Shown: positions 18,922 through 30,766 of the stretch, piece after piece | How the letters are laid out: each line of letters opens with the position of its first letter | Position numbering within the stretch: the first letter of the stretch is position 1 | Source: Flavobacterium inviolabile | Lineage (GTDB): Bacteria; Bacteroidota; Bacteroidia; Flavobacteriales; Flavobacteriaceae | Direction: 5' to 3' | NCBI RefSeq assembly: GCF_013389455.1 | Contig: NZ_CP058278.1 | Location: 2,542,001 to 2,606,000 of the forward strand | DNA length: 64,000 nucleotides | Position numbers and translations under genes: made by a program | The notes under the pieces: model-generated | Databases searched by the model: none | What the model saw: the letters and a program-made list of their open reading frames with translations, nothing else | What the model was told of the DNA's origin: nothing

Positions 18922-20790
18922 ATGAAAAAACAGTATATAACATTAGGCTTAATGCTACTGCTAACAGCAGGTTACGGACAAAACAAAGCGACAGAAAAGG
19001 CAGACCAGCTTTTTGAAAGCTACCAGTATGTGGGGGCTATTGAGGAATATTTGAAATTAGCGGAAAGTAAAAATGCTAATGAATATGTCTATACTCAGCT
19101 GGCAGACAGTTACTACAATGTATTCAACATGAGCGAAGCGGCCAAATGGTATGCCAAAGCAACGGAAGGCAAAGCTGCGGCAGAAACCTATTACCGTTAT
19201 GCGCAAACGCTGAAAGCATTGGGGAAATACCAGGATGCCAATAAGCAAATGGATGCTTTTGCCCGTTTGATGCCAAATGATGTCAGAGCAAAAGAACACA
19301 AAGCAAATCCCAATTATATTCCCAGCCTGACCAACCGTACAAAAATGTTTGATGTGGCGGCTACGAACATAAACAGTAAAGGACAAAGCGATTTTGGAGC
19401 GGTACTCACCAATGACAAAACACTTTATTTTACCAGTACCCGAAATACCGCTAAGAAAACGGATAAATGGGCGAATCAGCCGTACCTGGATATTTTTCAG
19501 GCAACCCGAAATGAAGACGGAACGTTTACAGAACCCAAACCGGTTGATGAGCTGAATACTCCTTTCCACGATGGTCCGGTTACCATTAGCAATGATGGCA
19601 AAACCATGTTTTTTGCCCGCGACGGTCATAGTGCCGGACAATATGAAAGAAGTAAGAACAGCAATACCAAAGTAGGGCAGCAGGGTTTGTATAAAGCCAC
19701 AAAAACAGATGGAAAATGGGGACAGATTGAAGCCCTTCCGATAAACAGTACGGCCTATTCGATAACCAATCCGAGTTTGAGCAAAGACGGTAAGACCTTG
19801 TATTTTGCTTCCAATATGCCGGGTGGTTTAGGAGAATCGGATATCTGGAAAGTAGCGGTAGAACCAACAGGATATGGCAAGCCGCAAAACCTGGGCGCTG
19901 CGGTAAATACACCCGGAAAAGAGAACTTTCCGTTTATCACGGACGATAATATCTTATATTTTGCTTCTTCCGGAAAACAGGGATTTGGCGGATTGGATGT
20001 CTTTAAAATTGATTTAGGAACTTCCGAAACAGCCCAAAATGTTGGAAAACCGGTAAACAGTGAAAAAGATGATTTCTCTTTTAGCTTTAACAAAACCCTG
20101 AACATCGGTTACTTTTCTTCTAACCGCGACGGTTCGGATGCTATTTATATGGCTACACCGGTTTGTTCGGCAGAAGCGATTGCTTTGGTGACCAATAAAA
20201 AAACAGGAGCACTGTTAACCAATGCTTCGGTGGCTATACTGGATGCTAAAGGAAATATCATAGCAACCAAACAAACCAATGCCGAAGGAAAAGTAAGTTA
20301 TAATGTGGACTGTGAAACGGCTTATGTGTTCCAGGCAACAGCTCCTAATTTTGAAGCCGGAACCTTCCCGGTTCAGAAAATAAAATCGGGTGAAATGATG
20401 GTCGAAACACCATTAGTACCGGTAGAAGTGATCATTACCGATAAGGAAGTATTGCTGAATCCGGTATATTTCGATTTCAACAAAAGCAATATTACAGAGC
20501 AGGGGGCGAATGAGCTGAACAAACTGGTTAAGGTGATGAAAGATCATCCGGCAATGGTAATCATGGTAAAATCACATACCGATTCCAAAGGTAGTGCCGC
20601 TTACAACCTGAAATTGTCCGAACAAAGAGCACAGGCAACCGTACAATACCTGATCTCAAAAGGCATTGAAAAAGACCGTATTTCCGGAAAAGGATATGGA
20701 AGTTCGGAGCTTAAAATCAATTGTACGAACTGTACAGAAGAAGAACACTCTCAAAACAGACGTTCTGAATTTGTAATCATTAAAAAATAG
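18922..20790 (+). CDS. OmpA-family cell-envelope protein with TPR and PD40 repeats
   Basis: A 622-residue protein. A signal peptide (to about 19) is followed by a TPR-like region (20-125) and WD40-like PD40 beta-propeller repeats (about 150-400, recurring TLYFAS/LYFTST motifs). A carboxypeptidase-regulatory-like beta domain (about 410-490) precedes an OmpA C-terminal domain (about 510-620, with VYFDFNKSNIT and SHTDSKGSAAYNLKLSEQRA), which binds peptidoglycan. This architecture resembles PorE and related proteins that fix the T9SS or its cargo to the cell wall. Its tight spacing to the PorP/SprF gene supports a shared function in surface display of the neighbouring adhesins. Confidence 0.92.
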   Translation: MKKQYITLGLMLLLTAGYGQNKATEKADQLFESYQYVGAIEEYLKLAESKNANEYVYTQLADSYYNVFNMSEAAKWYAKATEGKAAAETYYRYAQTLKALGKYQDANKQMDAFARLMPNDVRAKEHKANPNYIPSLTNRTKMFDVAATNINSKGQSDFGAVLTNDKTLYFTSTRNTAKKTDKWANQPYLDIFQATRNEDGTFTEPKPVDELNTPFHDGPVTISNDGKTMFFARDGHSAGQYERSKNSNTKVGQQGLYKATKTDGKWGQIEALPINSTAYSITNPSLSKDGKTLYFASNMPGGLGESDIWKVAVEPTGYGKPQNLGAAVNTPGKENFPFITDDNILYFASSGKQGFGGLDVFKIDLGTSETAQNVGKPVNSEKDDFSFSFNKTLNIGYFSSNRDGSDAIYMATPVCSAEAIALVTNKKTGALLTNASVAILDAKGNIIATKQTNAEGKVSYNVDCETAYVFQATAPNFEAGTFPVQKIKSGEMMVETPLVPVEVIITDKEVLLNPVYFDFNKSNITEQGANELNKLVKVMKDHPAMVIMVKSHTDSKGSAAYNLKLSEQRAQATVQYLISKGIEKDRISGKGYGSSELKINCTNCTEEEHSQNRRSEFVIIKK

Positions 20791-20800
20791 ATCTGAATCA

Positions 20801-20952
20801 TCTCTTATTGAAAGTTGGGAATACAAAACAGTCTCATGGTTTTTTGGAAGTTAACAACAGATAGTTCGCGATTTTCATAAGAGATATTAGATCGGTTTCA
20901 ATAAAAAAACAATAGCTAACCTTGATGCATACAGTCGGGGTTGGCTATTGTT
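20801..20952 (+). other. Structured intergenic region before the second adhesin
   Basis: The 182-base gap between the OmpA gene and the second adhesin gene contains CAATAGCTAACC (about 20910-20921) pairing with GGTTGGCTATTG near 20939-20950, and TCTCTTAT (20801-20808) pairing with ATAAGAGA (20877-20884). The first hairpin is not followed by T residues on the plus strand, but is preceded by an A-run, so it would work as a terminator only for minus-strand transcription. A role in the leader of the adhesin mRNA is possible. Confidence 0.4.
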
Positions 20953-20972
20953 CATCAATAAAAAACTGATAA

Positions 20973-23900
20973 ATGAAGAAATTTCTATTAGCATTGTTAG
21001 CCGTAATTTTCTCAAATGTGGCGATTGCTCAAAACCAGCCTAACGATTGCGTCAATGCCATTACGGTTTGCGGTAATGGTACTTTTAGTTCCAATGCCAG
21101 CGGTATTGGAGCGGTTCAGGAAGTTTCCGGTTGTGGGGGAGCGGAACACAATTCGATTTGGTTAAAAATCAATGTGGTTCAGGCGGGAACATTGGGTTTT
21201 AACATTATCCCCAATGATACCAATATTGTTGTGGATTACGATTTCTGGGTTTACGGACCAAACAGAACCTGTTCGAGTCTGGGTAGCCCGATACGCTGTG
21301 CAACCACCAATCCGCAACTGGCAGGAATGACCAATAATCATACGGGAATGAACGGGGCAACAACCCTAACGCAAACAGGCCCGGGTGCTAATGGTAACGG
21401 TTATGTCCGCTGGTTAAATGTAACGCCGGGACAATCCTATTATATTGCAATTGACCGGCCGGAAGGCGATGGCGGATTTGATCTGGAATGGACCGGAACG
21501 GCAACTCTGAACGGAGGCGCTTTTGCACCGCCGCCGGTTGCCAATACTATTGCCGATTTAAAAGTGTGCAGTGCAACCCCGAATATCGGTCTTTTTGACC
21601 TGAATAGTGTAAGAAGCCAGATCAATCCGGATCTTGCCAATAACACAATAACTTTTCATACAACGCTTGCCAACGCAAACGATGGTATTGCACCATTGCC
21701 TAATATTATAGCCAATACGGTTAATCCCCAGACAATTTATGCGAGAGTAACGAATACTACTTCCGGATGCTACAGTATCACGGATTTTAAACTGATTGTT
21801 TATCCGGTTCCTACGGCTAATTTAAGTGTTGCGCCAACGGCTATATGTGCCGGTGAAAATGCAACGGTTACTTTTACCGGAACTCCGGATGGAACTATTG
21901 AATATACGATTAACGGCGGTGCAGTTCAGACAGCAGTTTTAAATGCTGCCGGAACATTTACCTTGACACAGACACTAACAGCCGACACAACTTATACCTT
22001 AAGTTATGTTAAGATCATCGATAATAACGGAACGATGCTCTGCTCGCAGGCATTGAACGCTTCTGTAACCGTAACCGTTAGTCCGCTGCCGGTAGCAACG
22101 ATATCCGGAACAGCCACTATATGTTCGGGCGACGCTGCAACAATTACCTTTAACGGAACACCTAACGCTACGGTTACTTATACTTTTAACGGAGGGGCAA
22201 ACCAGCAAATTGTACTGGATGCTGCGGGAACCGCCACGCTTACCGGCGGAACGGCAGGAACCTACAACCTGGTTAGTGCTGCGACAACCGGAACACCGGC
22301 TTGCAGCCAGCCTCAAACGGGATCTGTGACCATTACAACCACGTCGCTGCCTACAGCTGCAATAACAGGAACAGCTTCGGTTTGTTCCGGTACCACGGCA
22401 ACGATTACTTTTAGCGGAACGCCAGGCGCAACCGTTACCTATACTGTTGATGCTAACCCAAATGAGTTTATAACGTTAAACGGAACGGGAACAGCTACAG
22501 TAACAACACCAGTCTTAACGAATTCAAGTACATACACTCTGGTTGCGGTTGCTTCTGCCGGTACACCGTCCTGTAGTCAGCCGTTAACAGCTGCCCATAC
22601 GGTAAACGTTATTCAGGCACCGGTTATCAATACGCCGGCAGCTTTTGAAGTGTGCAGCAACAACAGTACTAATGCGTTTGCAGTTTTTGACCTGACAACC
22701 AGGATCAATGAAATTACCGGCGGCAATCCGGCCTATACGGTAACTTTTCATGAAACGCAGGCCGATGCCAATGCAGGAACCAACCCAAAAGGACCTTTAT
22801 ATACCAACATTAACCCGGTGACTCAAACCTTGTATATCAGGGTGGTTAGCGGCGGAGCCAATCAGTGTGCTTCCTTTACAACCTTATTGTTAAAGGTAAT
22901 CGCACGTCCGGCACTCAATCCGGATGTGACAAACTATGAAGTATGCGAAACAAGTGTACCGGGCGATGGTTTTGAAATATTTGATCTGACGGTTAAAAAC
23001 ACCCAGTTAATCAACGGCCAGACCGGCGTTTCGGTGTCGTATTATATCAGCCAGGCAGATGCCCAGTCCGGAACGGCTCCGATTGTTCCGGCAACAGCGT
23101 TTCCCAATACGGGGAACCCGCAGACCATCTGGTATCAGTTGAGAAATACAACCGGATGTATAAGCGTGGGCTCTTTCCAGTTAATTGTAAATCCGTCACC
23201 GGTCATTACGCCATTAAATCCAATGAATGCCTGTAGTAACGGAACAACTACTACGGCCGCATTTGACCTGGCGTTAAACAATCCGCTTGTAACGGGTGGT
23301 GTTGCCGGTTTGCAGGTGAGTTATCATTTAACCCAGGGAGATGCTAATACCGGACTGAATCCGTTACCGATACCGTATACCAGCGGACCGGTGACCATAT
23401 TTGTTCGTGTTAAAAATCCGGTAACCGGATGTTTTGCAACCACCTCTTTGGAACTGAATATCACTCAGGGACTGCTTGCAGTAACCCCGCAGCCTCTGGA
23501 ATATTGCGATCCCAATAATGACGGATTCGGTCCGTTCGATTTAAACGGTGTTGCAGCAGTAATAGCCGGAGGAACTATTCCGCCCGGCGTTTCGGTGACC
23601 TTCCACGAAACACCGGAAGATGCGCAATTGGGACTGAATGCTCTTCCAAGCCCTTATACCAATATCAATCCGTGGACACAAACGCTTTATGTAAACGTTA
23701 GTTATACCTTAACCAGCTGTACTAATACAGTACAACTACAGTTGATCGTACATGAAACACCGGAAGCCGTGACACCAACACCGTTAGTGATTTGTGATGA
23801 CAATACAGCCGATGGTTTTGCGGCTTTTGACCTTACCGTTAAGGCATCCGAAATTTTAGGAACATTAAATCCGGCCAACCATACGCTTAGCTATCATGTG

Positions 23901-26900
23901 AACCTGAATGATGCACAGGCAGGAATCAATATAATCAACAACATATTCAGCTATACCAACATTACGAATCCACAGGTTATTTATGTTCGTGTCACGCATA
24001 ACACAACCGGCTGTTTTGATGTTGTTGCATTCAAACTAATGGTTAACCCATTACCGGTTGTGCCAATGCCAGTACCGGCTTACTCCTTATGTGACTATAC
24101 CGGACTGCCGTTATATGAAGAATTCGATTTATCGACTAAGATTCCGGAAATCATCGGAACCACAACAGGATTAAATGTAACGTTCTATTTCAGCCAGGCA
24201 GATGCTCAGGCAGGAGTAGCCGGTACCGAATTGCCATTGTTGTATACCAATCAGGTACCTACAGTACAAACCATTTTTGTACGTGTAGAAAACACCACCA
24301 CGCATTGCTTTAGCGTAACAGCTATGGACCTTAGAGTAGAACCGCTTCCGGTTTTAGTCATGCCAACAGCAGCCGTGATGGTATGTGATACCAACAGCAA
24401 CGGCTTTAGCAGCTTTGACCTGACGGCTTTAATTCCGAACATGTTAAACGGAGAGCCAAACGTAGCGGTAAGCTTCTACGAAACCCAGACCAATGCAGAA
24501 AACGGCTTAGACCCTATTACAACGAACCCTTACGACAACATTAACCCGTTCACCCAAACCCTATGGGTATTGGCCACCAACACGGTTACCGGTTGTAAGA
24601 GCGTTTACTCGTTCAACCTTCAGGTAAACTCCGCACCGGAGATCCCAACGTTGATTGACTTAACCAAATGTGATGAAGACAATAACCCTCATGACAACCA
24701 GACCTATTTTGACCTGACGGTACAAACCCCGATCCTGTTAACGGCACAAACCGGTCCTGCAACAGACTACGAAGTACGTTACTTTGTATCTCAGGCATTT
24801 GCCGAGGCAGGAACACCGTTTATCGTTAGTGATGCTAACTTTATGGGAACAGACGGTCAGGACATCTGGGTACGTATCAACAACCTGGTAACAGGCTGTC
24901 ATAACATTACCCGTTTCAAATTACATGTGAACAGTCCGTTACTGTTAACCCAGCCGGATCAGATCACCAAATGTGATGAAGCCTTACCAAATGACCAACG
25001 TACAGAATTTGACTTAACCATCAGAGAAAACCAGATCACAGGCGGAGCAACAGGTTATACCTTTGCTTACTATGCCAGTACGGTTATTCCACCAGCTGCG
25101 GGTACTTTAATTACCACTCCTACAGCTTATACGAACACTGCTACAGCCCAATCGATCGTGATTGGCGTGACCAGCAACGAAGGCTGTACGAGCTATATTC
25201 GTATGACGATCCGTGTAACTCCGTTACCGGAACCGAAATTCGATCCGCAGCCAATAGTAACCTGTGATGATGCTTATCCAAACGATGGTATCACCACTGT
25301 AGATGTGACAGTTAATGCAACCTATATCCAAAACGGAGACCCTACTTATGTATTGACCTACCATGCGAGTCAGGCCGATGCAGAAGCAGGAGTAAACCCA
25401 ATTGCTACACCAACCAACTGGTCTAACCAGGATGCTAACGGAAACGCGCTTCAAAGCGTATGGATCCGCGTAACTACGGCTCCGGCAAGTGCGGCAGACA
25501 GATGCTCTTTAGTAGTAGAACAACCAATCGTGGTAAACCCATTACCGGCAGTTGGTCCGATGACTACGTATTACCTGTGTCAGCCAGGTACCAGCGGCAG
25601 TGGCATCTTTGATCTAACCACCAAAGACCCGCAAGCCTTGGCAGGTCAGAACCCGGCCGACTTTACGGTAACTTACCATGAAAGCCATGCCGATGCCCAG
25701 AACAATACCGCTATTATCACTACGCCATCGAATTACCCGTATACGAATGTAATTCCGGCGAAAGTTATCGGTGTTCGTATTGTGAACAATGCAACAGGAT
25801 GTGTGAACACAGCCTTCTTTGAACTGTTAGTAGAAGAGGAAGCGACCGCCACGGCTCCGGATCCTGCAGATACAACAGTTTGTGATGAAGACGGCACGAA
25901 CGATGGCTTCCATACCTTTGACCTTACAGACTTATTGGATGCTCAGATCATGAACGGTCAGACCAATCCGGATTATGTGATTCATTATTATGCCAATGCC
26001 CAGGATCTGATCAATAACAACCCGATTCCAGCCAGTACAAACCCGGCGGATAACGGACATGTTATTTTCACCAATACGATTGCTTACCAGCAAACGATAA
26101 TCGCTCAGGTTACCCATACGACAACCGTTTCCGGCTGTCCTGCAAATGTAGATGTGATCCTGGTTGTTAACCCGCTACCGGAACCAACACCAAACGGCGG
26201 ATTTGTATGTATTGACCAGGAAACCGGAACAGTACTAAGCACCCATATCATCAACAGTGGCCTGGATGCAGCGACTTACAGTTTTGAATGGTTTGATGGC
26301 ACAACGCTAATTGCAGGAGAAACCGGACCGACATTAGAAGTGAACCACCCGGCGACTTACTCAGTGGTAGCTACAAACATTGCTACAGGATGTCAGAACC
26401 TACCGGTATCGGTAACGGTAACCCAATCGGAACCGGCAGCAGTTACAGCTTATGTATCGAATGCGTTTACCGATAACCAGACCATTACGGTTGAAGCGAT
26501 CGGAATCGGAGAATATGTTTACCAATTGGATGAAGGCGATATTCAAACGAGCCCTGTATTTGAGAACGTAACCCATGGTTCCCATACGGTAACGGTATAT
26601 GACAATAAAGGTTGTGCGAGTGTAACGATCCCTGTAACGGCGATCAACTATCCGCATTACTTTACTCCAAATGGTGATAATTACCATGACACTTGGAATA
26701 TTGGCGATTTAGAGAATGATGCAAGCGCAAAAATTTATATATTTGACCGATACGGAAAATTATTAAAACAGATCAAACCATCAAAAGTTACGGGTTGGGA
26801 TGGAACGTTAAACGGTCAGCCGTTACCATCTACGGATTACTGGTTTACAGTGACCTATACCGAACAAGGACAATTAAAAGAATTTAAGGCGCACTTCTCG

Positions 26901-26912
26901 TTAAAACGATAA
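20973..26912 (+). CDS. Giant T9SS type-B surface protein with 13 tandem FDLT-type repeats
   Basis: A 1,979-residue secreted protein with a clean signal peptide (MKKFLLALLAVIFSNVAIAQ). An N-terminal domain (about 20-185) is followed by one FDL repeat, then three Ig-like ICSG modules related to those in the adhesin at 10032-17900, and then twelve further repeats of about 90-100 residues. Each of these opens with a Cys (often CD or CDD), has a DGFxxFDLT core, a middle (T/S)Y(H/Y)xSQADA segment and a TGC near the end. The C-terminal about 85 residues (YFTPNGDNYHDTW onward) are the type-B T9SS signal. Acidic loops next to each FDLT suggest metal binding, an inference. Probable adhesin or filamentous surface layer component; no frame breaks. 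Confidence 0.92.
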   Translation: MKKFLLALLAVIFSNVAIAQNQPNDCVNAITVCGNGTFSSNASGIGAVQEVSGCGGAEHNSIWLKINVVQAGTLGFNIIPNDTNIVVDYDFWVYGPNRTCSSLGSPIRCATTNPQLAGMTNNHTGMNGATTLTQTGPGANGNGYVRWLNVTPGQSYYIAIDRPEGDGGFDLEWTGTATLNGGAFAPPPVANTIADLKVCSATPNIGLFDLNSVRSQINPDLANNTITFHTTLANANDGIAPLPNIIANTVNPQTIYARVTNTTSGCYSITDFKLIVYPVPTANLSVAPTAICAGENATVTFTGTPDGTIEYTINGGAVQTAVLNAAGTFTLTQTLTADTTYTLSYVKIIDNNGTMLCSQALNASVTVTVSPLPVATISGTATICSGDAATITFNGTPNATVTYTFNGGANQQIVLDAAGTATLTGGTAGTYNLVSAATTGTPACSQPQTGSVTITTTSLPTAAITGTASVCSGTTATITFSGTPGATVTYTVDANPNEFITLNGTGTATVTTPVLTNSSTYTLVAVASAGTPSCSQPLTAAHTVNVIQAPVINTPAAFEVCSNNSTNAFAVFDLTTRINEITGGNPAYTVTFHETQADANAGTNPKGPLYTNINPVTQTLYIRVVSGGANQCASFTTLLLKVIARPALNPDVTNYEVCETSVPGDGFEIFDLTVKNTQLINGQTGVSVSYYISQADAQSGTAPIVPATAFPNTGNPQTIWYQLRNTTGCISVGSFQLIVNPSPVITPLNPMNACSNGTTTTAAFDLALNNPLVTGGVAGLQVSYHLTQGDANTGLNPLPIPYTSGPVTIFVRVKNPVTGCFATTSLELNITQGLLAVTPQPLEYCDPNNDGFGPFDLNGVAAVIAGGTIPPGVSVTFHETPEDAQLGLNALPSPYTNINPWTQTLYVNVSYTLTSCTNTVQLQLIVHETPEAVTPTPLVICDDNTADGFAAFDLTVKASEILGTLNPANHTLSYHVNLNDAQAGINIINNIFSYTNITNPQVIYVRVTHNTTGCFDVVAFKLMVNPLPVVPMPVPAYSLCDYTGLPLYEEFDLSTKIPEIIGTTTGLNVTFYFSQADAQAGVAGTELPLLYTNQVPTVQTIFVRVENTTTHCFSVTAMDLRVEPLPVLVMPTAAVMVCDTNSNGFSSFDLTALIPNMLNGEPNVAVSFYETQTNAENGLDPITTNPYDNINPFTQTLWVLATNTVTGCKSVYSFNLQVNSAPEIPTLIDLTKCDEDNNPHDNQTYFDLTVQTPILLTAQTGPATDYEVRYFVSQAFAEAGTPFIVSDANFMGTDGQDIWVRINNLVTGCHNITRFKLHVNSPLLLTQPDQITKCDEALPNDQRTEFDLTIRENQITGGATGYTFAYYASTVIPPAAGTLITTPTAYTNTATAQSIVIGVTSNEGCTSYIRMTIRVTPLPEPKFDPQPIVTCDDAYPNDGITTVDVTVNATYIQNGDPTYVLTYHASQADAEAGVNPIATPTNWSNQDANGNALQSVWIRVTTAPASAADRCSLVVEQPIVVNPLPAVGPMTTYYLCQPGTSGSGIFDLTTKDPQALAGQNPADFTVTYHESHADAQNNTAIITTPSNYPYTNVIPAKVIGVRIVNNATGCVNTAFFELLVEEEATATAPDPADTTVCDEDGTNDGFHTFDLTDLLDAQIMNGQTNPDYVIHYYANAQDLINNNPIPASTNPADNGHVIFTNTIAYQQTIIAQVTHTTTVSGCPANVDVILVVNPLPEPTPNGGFVCIDQETGTVLSTHIINSGLDAATYSFEWFDGTTLIAGETGPTLEVNHPATYSVVATNIATGCQNLPVSVTVTQSEPAAVTAYVSNAFTDNQTITVEAIGIGEYVYQLDEGDIQTSPVFENVTHGSHTVTVYDNKGCASVTIPVTAINYPHYFTPNGDNYHDTWNIGDLENDASAKIYIFDRYGKLLKQIKPSKVTGWDGTLNGQPLPSTDYWFTVTYTEQGQLKEFKAHFSLKR

Positions 26913-26939
26913 TTAGCTTTAGATTGTGATAAATAATGT

Positions 26940-26970
26940 AAAAAACCCGCTCTTTTGAGCGGGTTTTTTA
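26940..26970 (+). terminator. Terminator after the second adhesin gene
   Basis: AAAACCCGCTC-TTTT-GAGCGGGTTTTTT: a long GC-rich stem with A and T flanks, so it can work on both strands. It ends the T9SS locus. Confidence 0.9.
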
Positions 26971-26997
26971 TGTTTGTAAGCAAAAGGTATCATCATA

Positions 26998-27028
26998 AAA
27001 AAAGGCAACCATACGGTTGCCTTTTTGT
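26998..27028 (-). terminator. Terminator after isocitrate dehydrogenase gene
   Basis: AAAGGCAACC-ATAC-GGTTGCCTTT hairpin. Read on the minus strand it ends in a run of T residues, 20-odd bases after the icd stop codon. Confidence 0.88.
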
Positions 27029-27048
27029 TTTTATAATGACGAAACTAA

Positions 27049-29391
<2,343 letters not shown>

Positions 29392-29469
29392 TTAACGCTC
29401 GAATTAGTATTTTATTAATTTGGCGTTTGAAAAATGCTAAAATGATAATTTAAAAGGTAAGATTTTATC

Positions 29470-29499
29470 AAAAAAAAAGTCCCGAATATATCGGGACTT
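29470..29499 (-). terminator. Terminator after rplS
   Basis: AAGTCCCGA (29477-29485) pairs with TCGGGACTT (29491-29499). On the minus strand the stem runs into nine or more T residues. Confidence 0.9.
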
Positions 29500-29523
29500 G
29501 TTCTATGAAAATCGGAAAGCAGA

Positions 29524-29874
29524 TTATCTTCTTCTTTCTTTGATTTTTGCTTTTTTACCAGTAAGTTCTCTGAAGTAGAAGATACGAGCTCTACGAACTT
29601 TACCTCTTTGGTTCAATTCAATTTTTTGTAAAGCAGGCATGTTTAAAGGGAAGATACGCTCAACACCTACAGCACCTGACATTTTACGGATTGTGAAAGT
29701 TTCCGTTACACCAGCACCTCTTTTTTGGATAACAACTCCTTTGAAGAACTGAGTTCTGGTTTTTTCACCCTCTTTAATTTCGTAATAAACAGTGATAGTA
29801 TCACCTGCGTTGAATTCAGGGAAATCTTTTTTCGCTACGAATTCGTCTTGAACAAATTTTAATAAATTTGACAT
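29524..29874 (-). CDS. rplS: 50S ribosomal protein L19
   Basis: A 116-residue protein with the L19 pattern: FNAGDTITVYYEIKEGEKTR, FKGVVIQKRGAG, ETFTIRKMSGAVGVERIFPL and the basic RRARIFYFRELTGKKAKIKE tail. L19 sits at the interface of the 30S and 50S subunits. In many bacteria rplS is in an operon with trmD; here trmD lies upstream on the same strand, 169 bases away, and rplS has its own strong promoter. Confidence 0.98.
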   Translation of the reverse strand: MSNLLKFVQDEFVAKKDFPEFNAGDTITVYYEIKEGEKTRTQFFKGVVIQKRGAGVTETFTIRKMSGAVGVERIFPLNMPALQKIELNQRGKVRRARIFYFRELTGKKAKIKERRR

Positions 29875-29948
29875 GATAGATAATGTTAATTGTTTTGAAT
29901 CAGAGCAACATTCACGGTTATCGTCAGAGGTTAGTCCAAATATGGGCG

Positions 29949-29978
29949 CAAAGATAATGATTTTAACGAAACAGACAA
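29949..29978 (-). promoter_or_regulatory. Promoter of rplS
   Basis: On the minus strand TTG (29976-29978), 19 bases, TATCTTTG (29949-29956): an exact match to the Bacteroidota form. It leaves a 5' leader of about 70 bases before the rplS ATG, long enough for an autoregulatory RNA element, although none was recognised. Confidence 0.75.
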
Positions 29979-30043
29979 GTCTTTTATAGCTAAAAAACTT
30001 ACTTTTCTTGAAATATTTCTAAGAGTGCCTATTTTGTTGATTA

Positions 30044-30721
30044 TTAGTCGTTAAGTAAATCGGGACGTCTTGTTTTGGTATGTTCGTAAGCCTGGTTTTC
30101 CCGCCATTTTTCAATTTCCGGAAAATTACCGCTCAATAAAATATCCGGCACCTTCCATCCTTTGTATTCCGCCGGACGTGTATAGATAGGAGGAGAGAGC
30201 AGGTTATCCTGAAAACTGTCGGTTAAAGCCGATGTTTCATTGCTCAGTACTCCCGGAATCAAACGGATGATACTGTCGGCCAGAACGGCGGCTCCTAATT
30301 CGCCTCCGGAAAGGACATAATCGCCAATGGAGATCTCTTTGGTAATAAAATGATCTCTTACGCGCTGGTCCACTCCTTTATAATGGCCGCATAAAATGAT
30401 GATGTTTTTTAACAGGGACATGGAATTGGCCATCTTTTGATTTAAGGTTTCGCCATCCGGAGTCATATAAACCACTTCGTCATATTCGCGCTCGCTTTTT
30501 AGCTTACTGATACAGGCATCGATCGGCTCAATACTCATAACCATTCCTGCACCGCCGCCAAACTGATAATCGTCCACATTTTTGTGTTTGTTGGTACTGT
30601 AATCGCGAAGGTTGTGAAAATGAACTTCTACAAGGCCTTTATCGACAGCTCTTTTTAAAATAGAAGCTTCAAACGGACTTCGGATCAGTTCGGGTAACAG
30701 GGTAATGATATCAATGCGCAT
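30044..30721 (-). CDS. trmD: tRNA (guanine-N1-)-methyltransferase TrmD
   Basis: Methylates G37 of tRNAs reading CNN codons using S-adenosylmethionine, which prevents +1 frameshifting. The 225-residue protein shows the SPOUT knot sequences [25 protein letters not shown] and [16 protein letters not shown], and the C-terminal [19 protein letters not shown] region. The length is typical. It lies upstream of rplS on the same strand, a conserved neighbourhood in bacteria. Confidence 0.97.
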   Translation of the reverse strand: MRIDIITLLPELIRSPFEASILKRAVDKGLVEVHFHNLRDYSTNKHKNVDDYQFGGGAGMVMSIEPIDACISKLKSEREYDEVVYMTPDGETLNQKMANSMSLLKNIIILCGHYKGVDQRVRDHFITKEISIGDYVLSGGELGAAVLADSIIRLIPGVLSNETSALTDSFQDNLLSPPIYTRPAEYKGWKVPDILLSGNFPEIEKWRENQAYEHTKTRRPDLLND

Positions 30722-30766
30722 AGAGTGAAAATTTTGGCAAAAATAGCTTAAAAAATAGAAATCAAT

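Noticed and set aside
22650..26200. Regularly spaced repeats considered as CRISPR or a satellite
   Set aside because: The spacing is about 280-300 bases, the copies differ at DNA level and keep one reading frame, so they are protein repeats.
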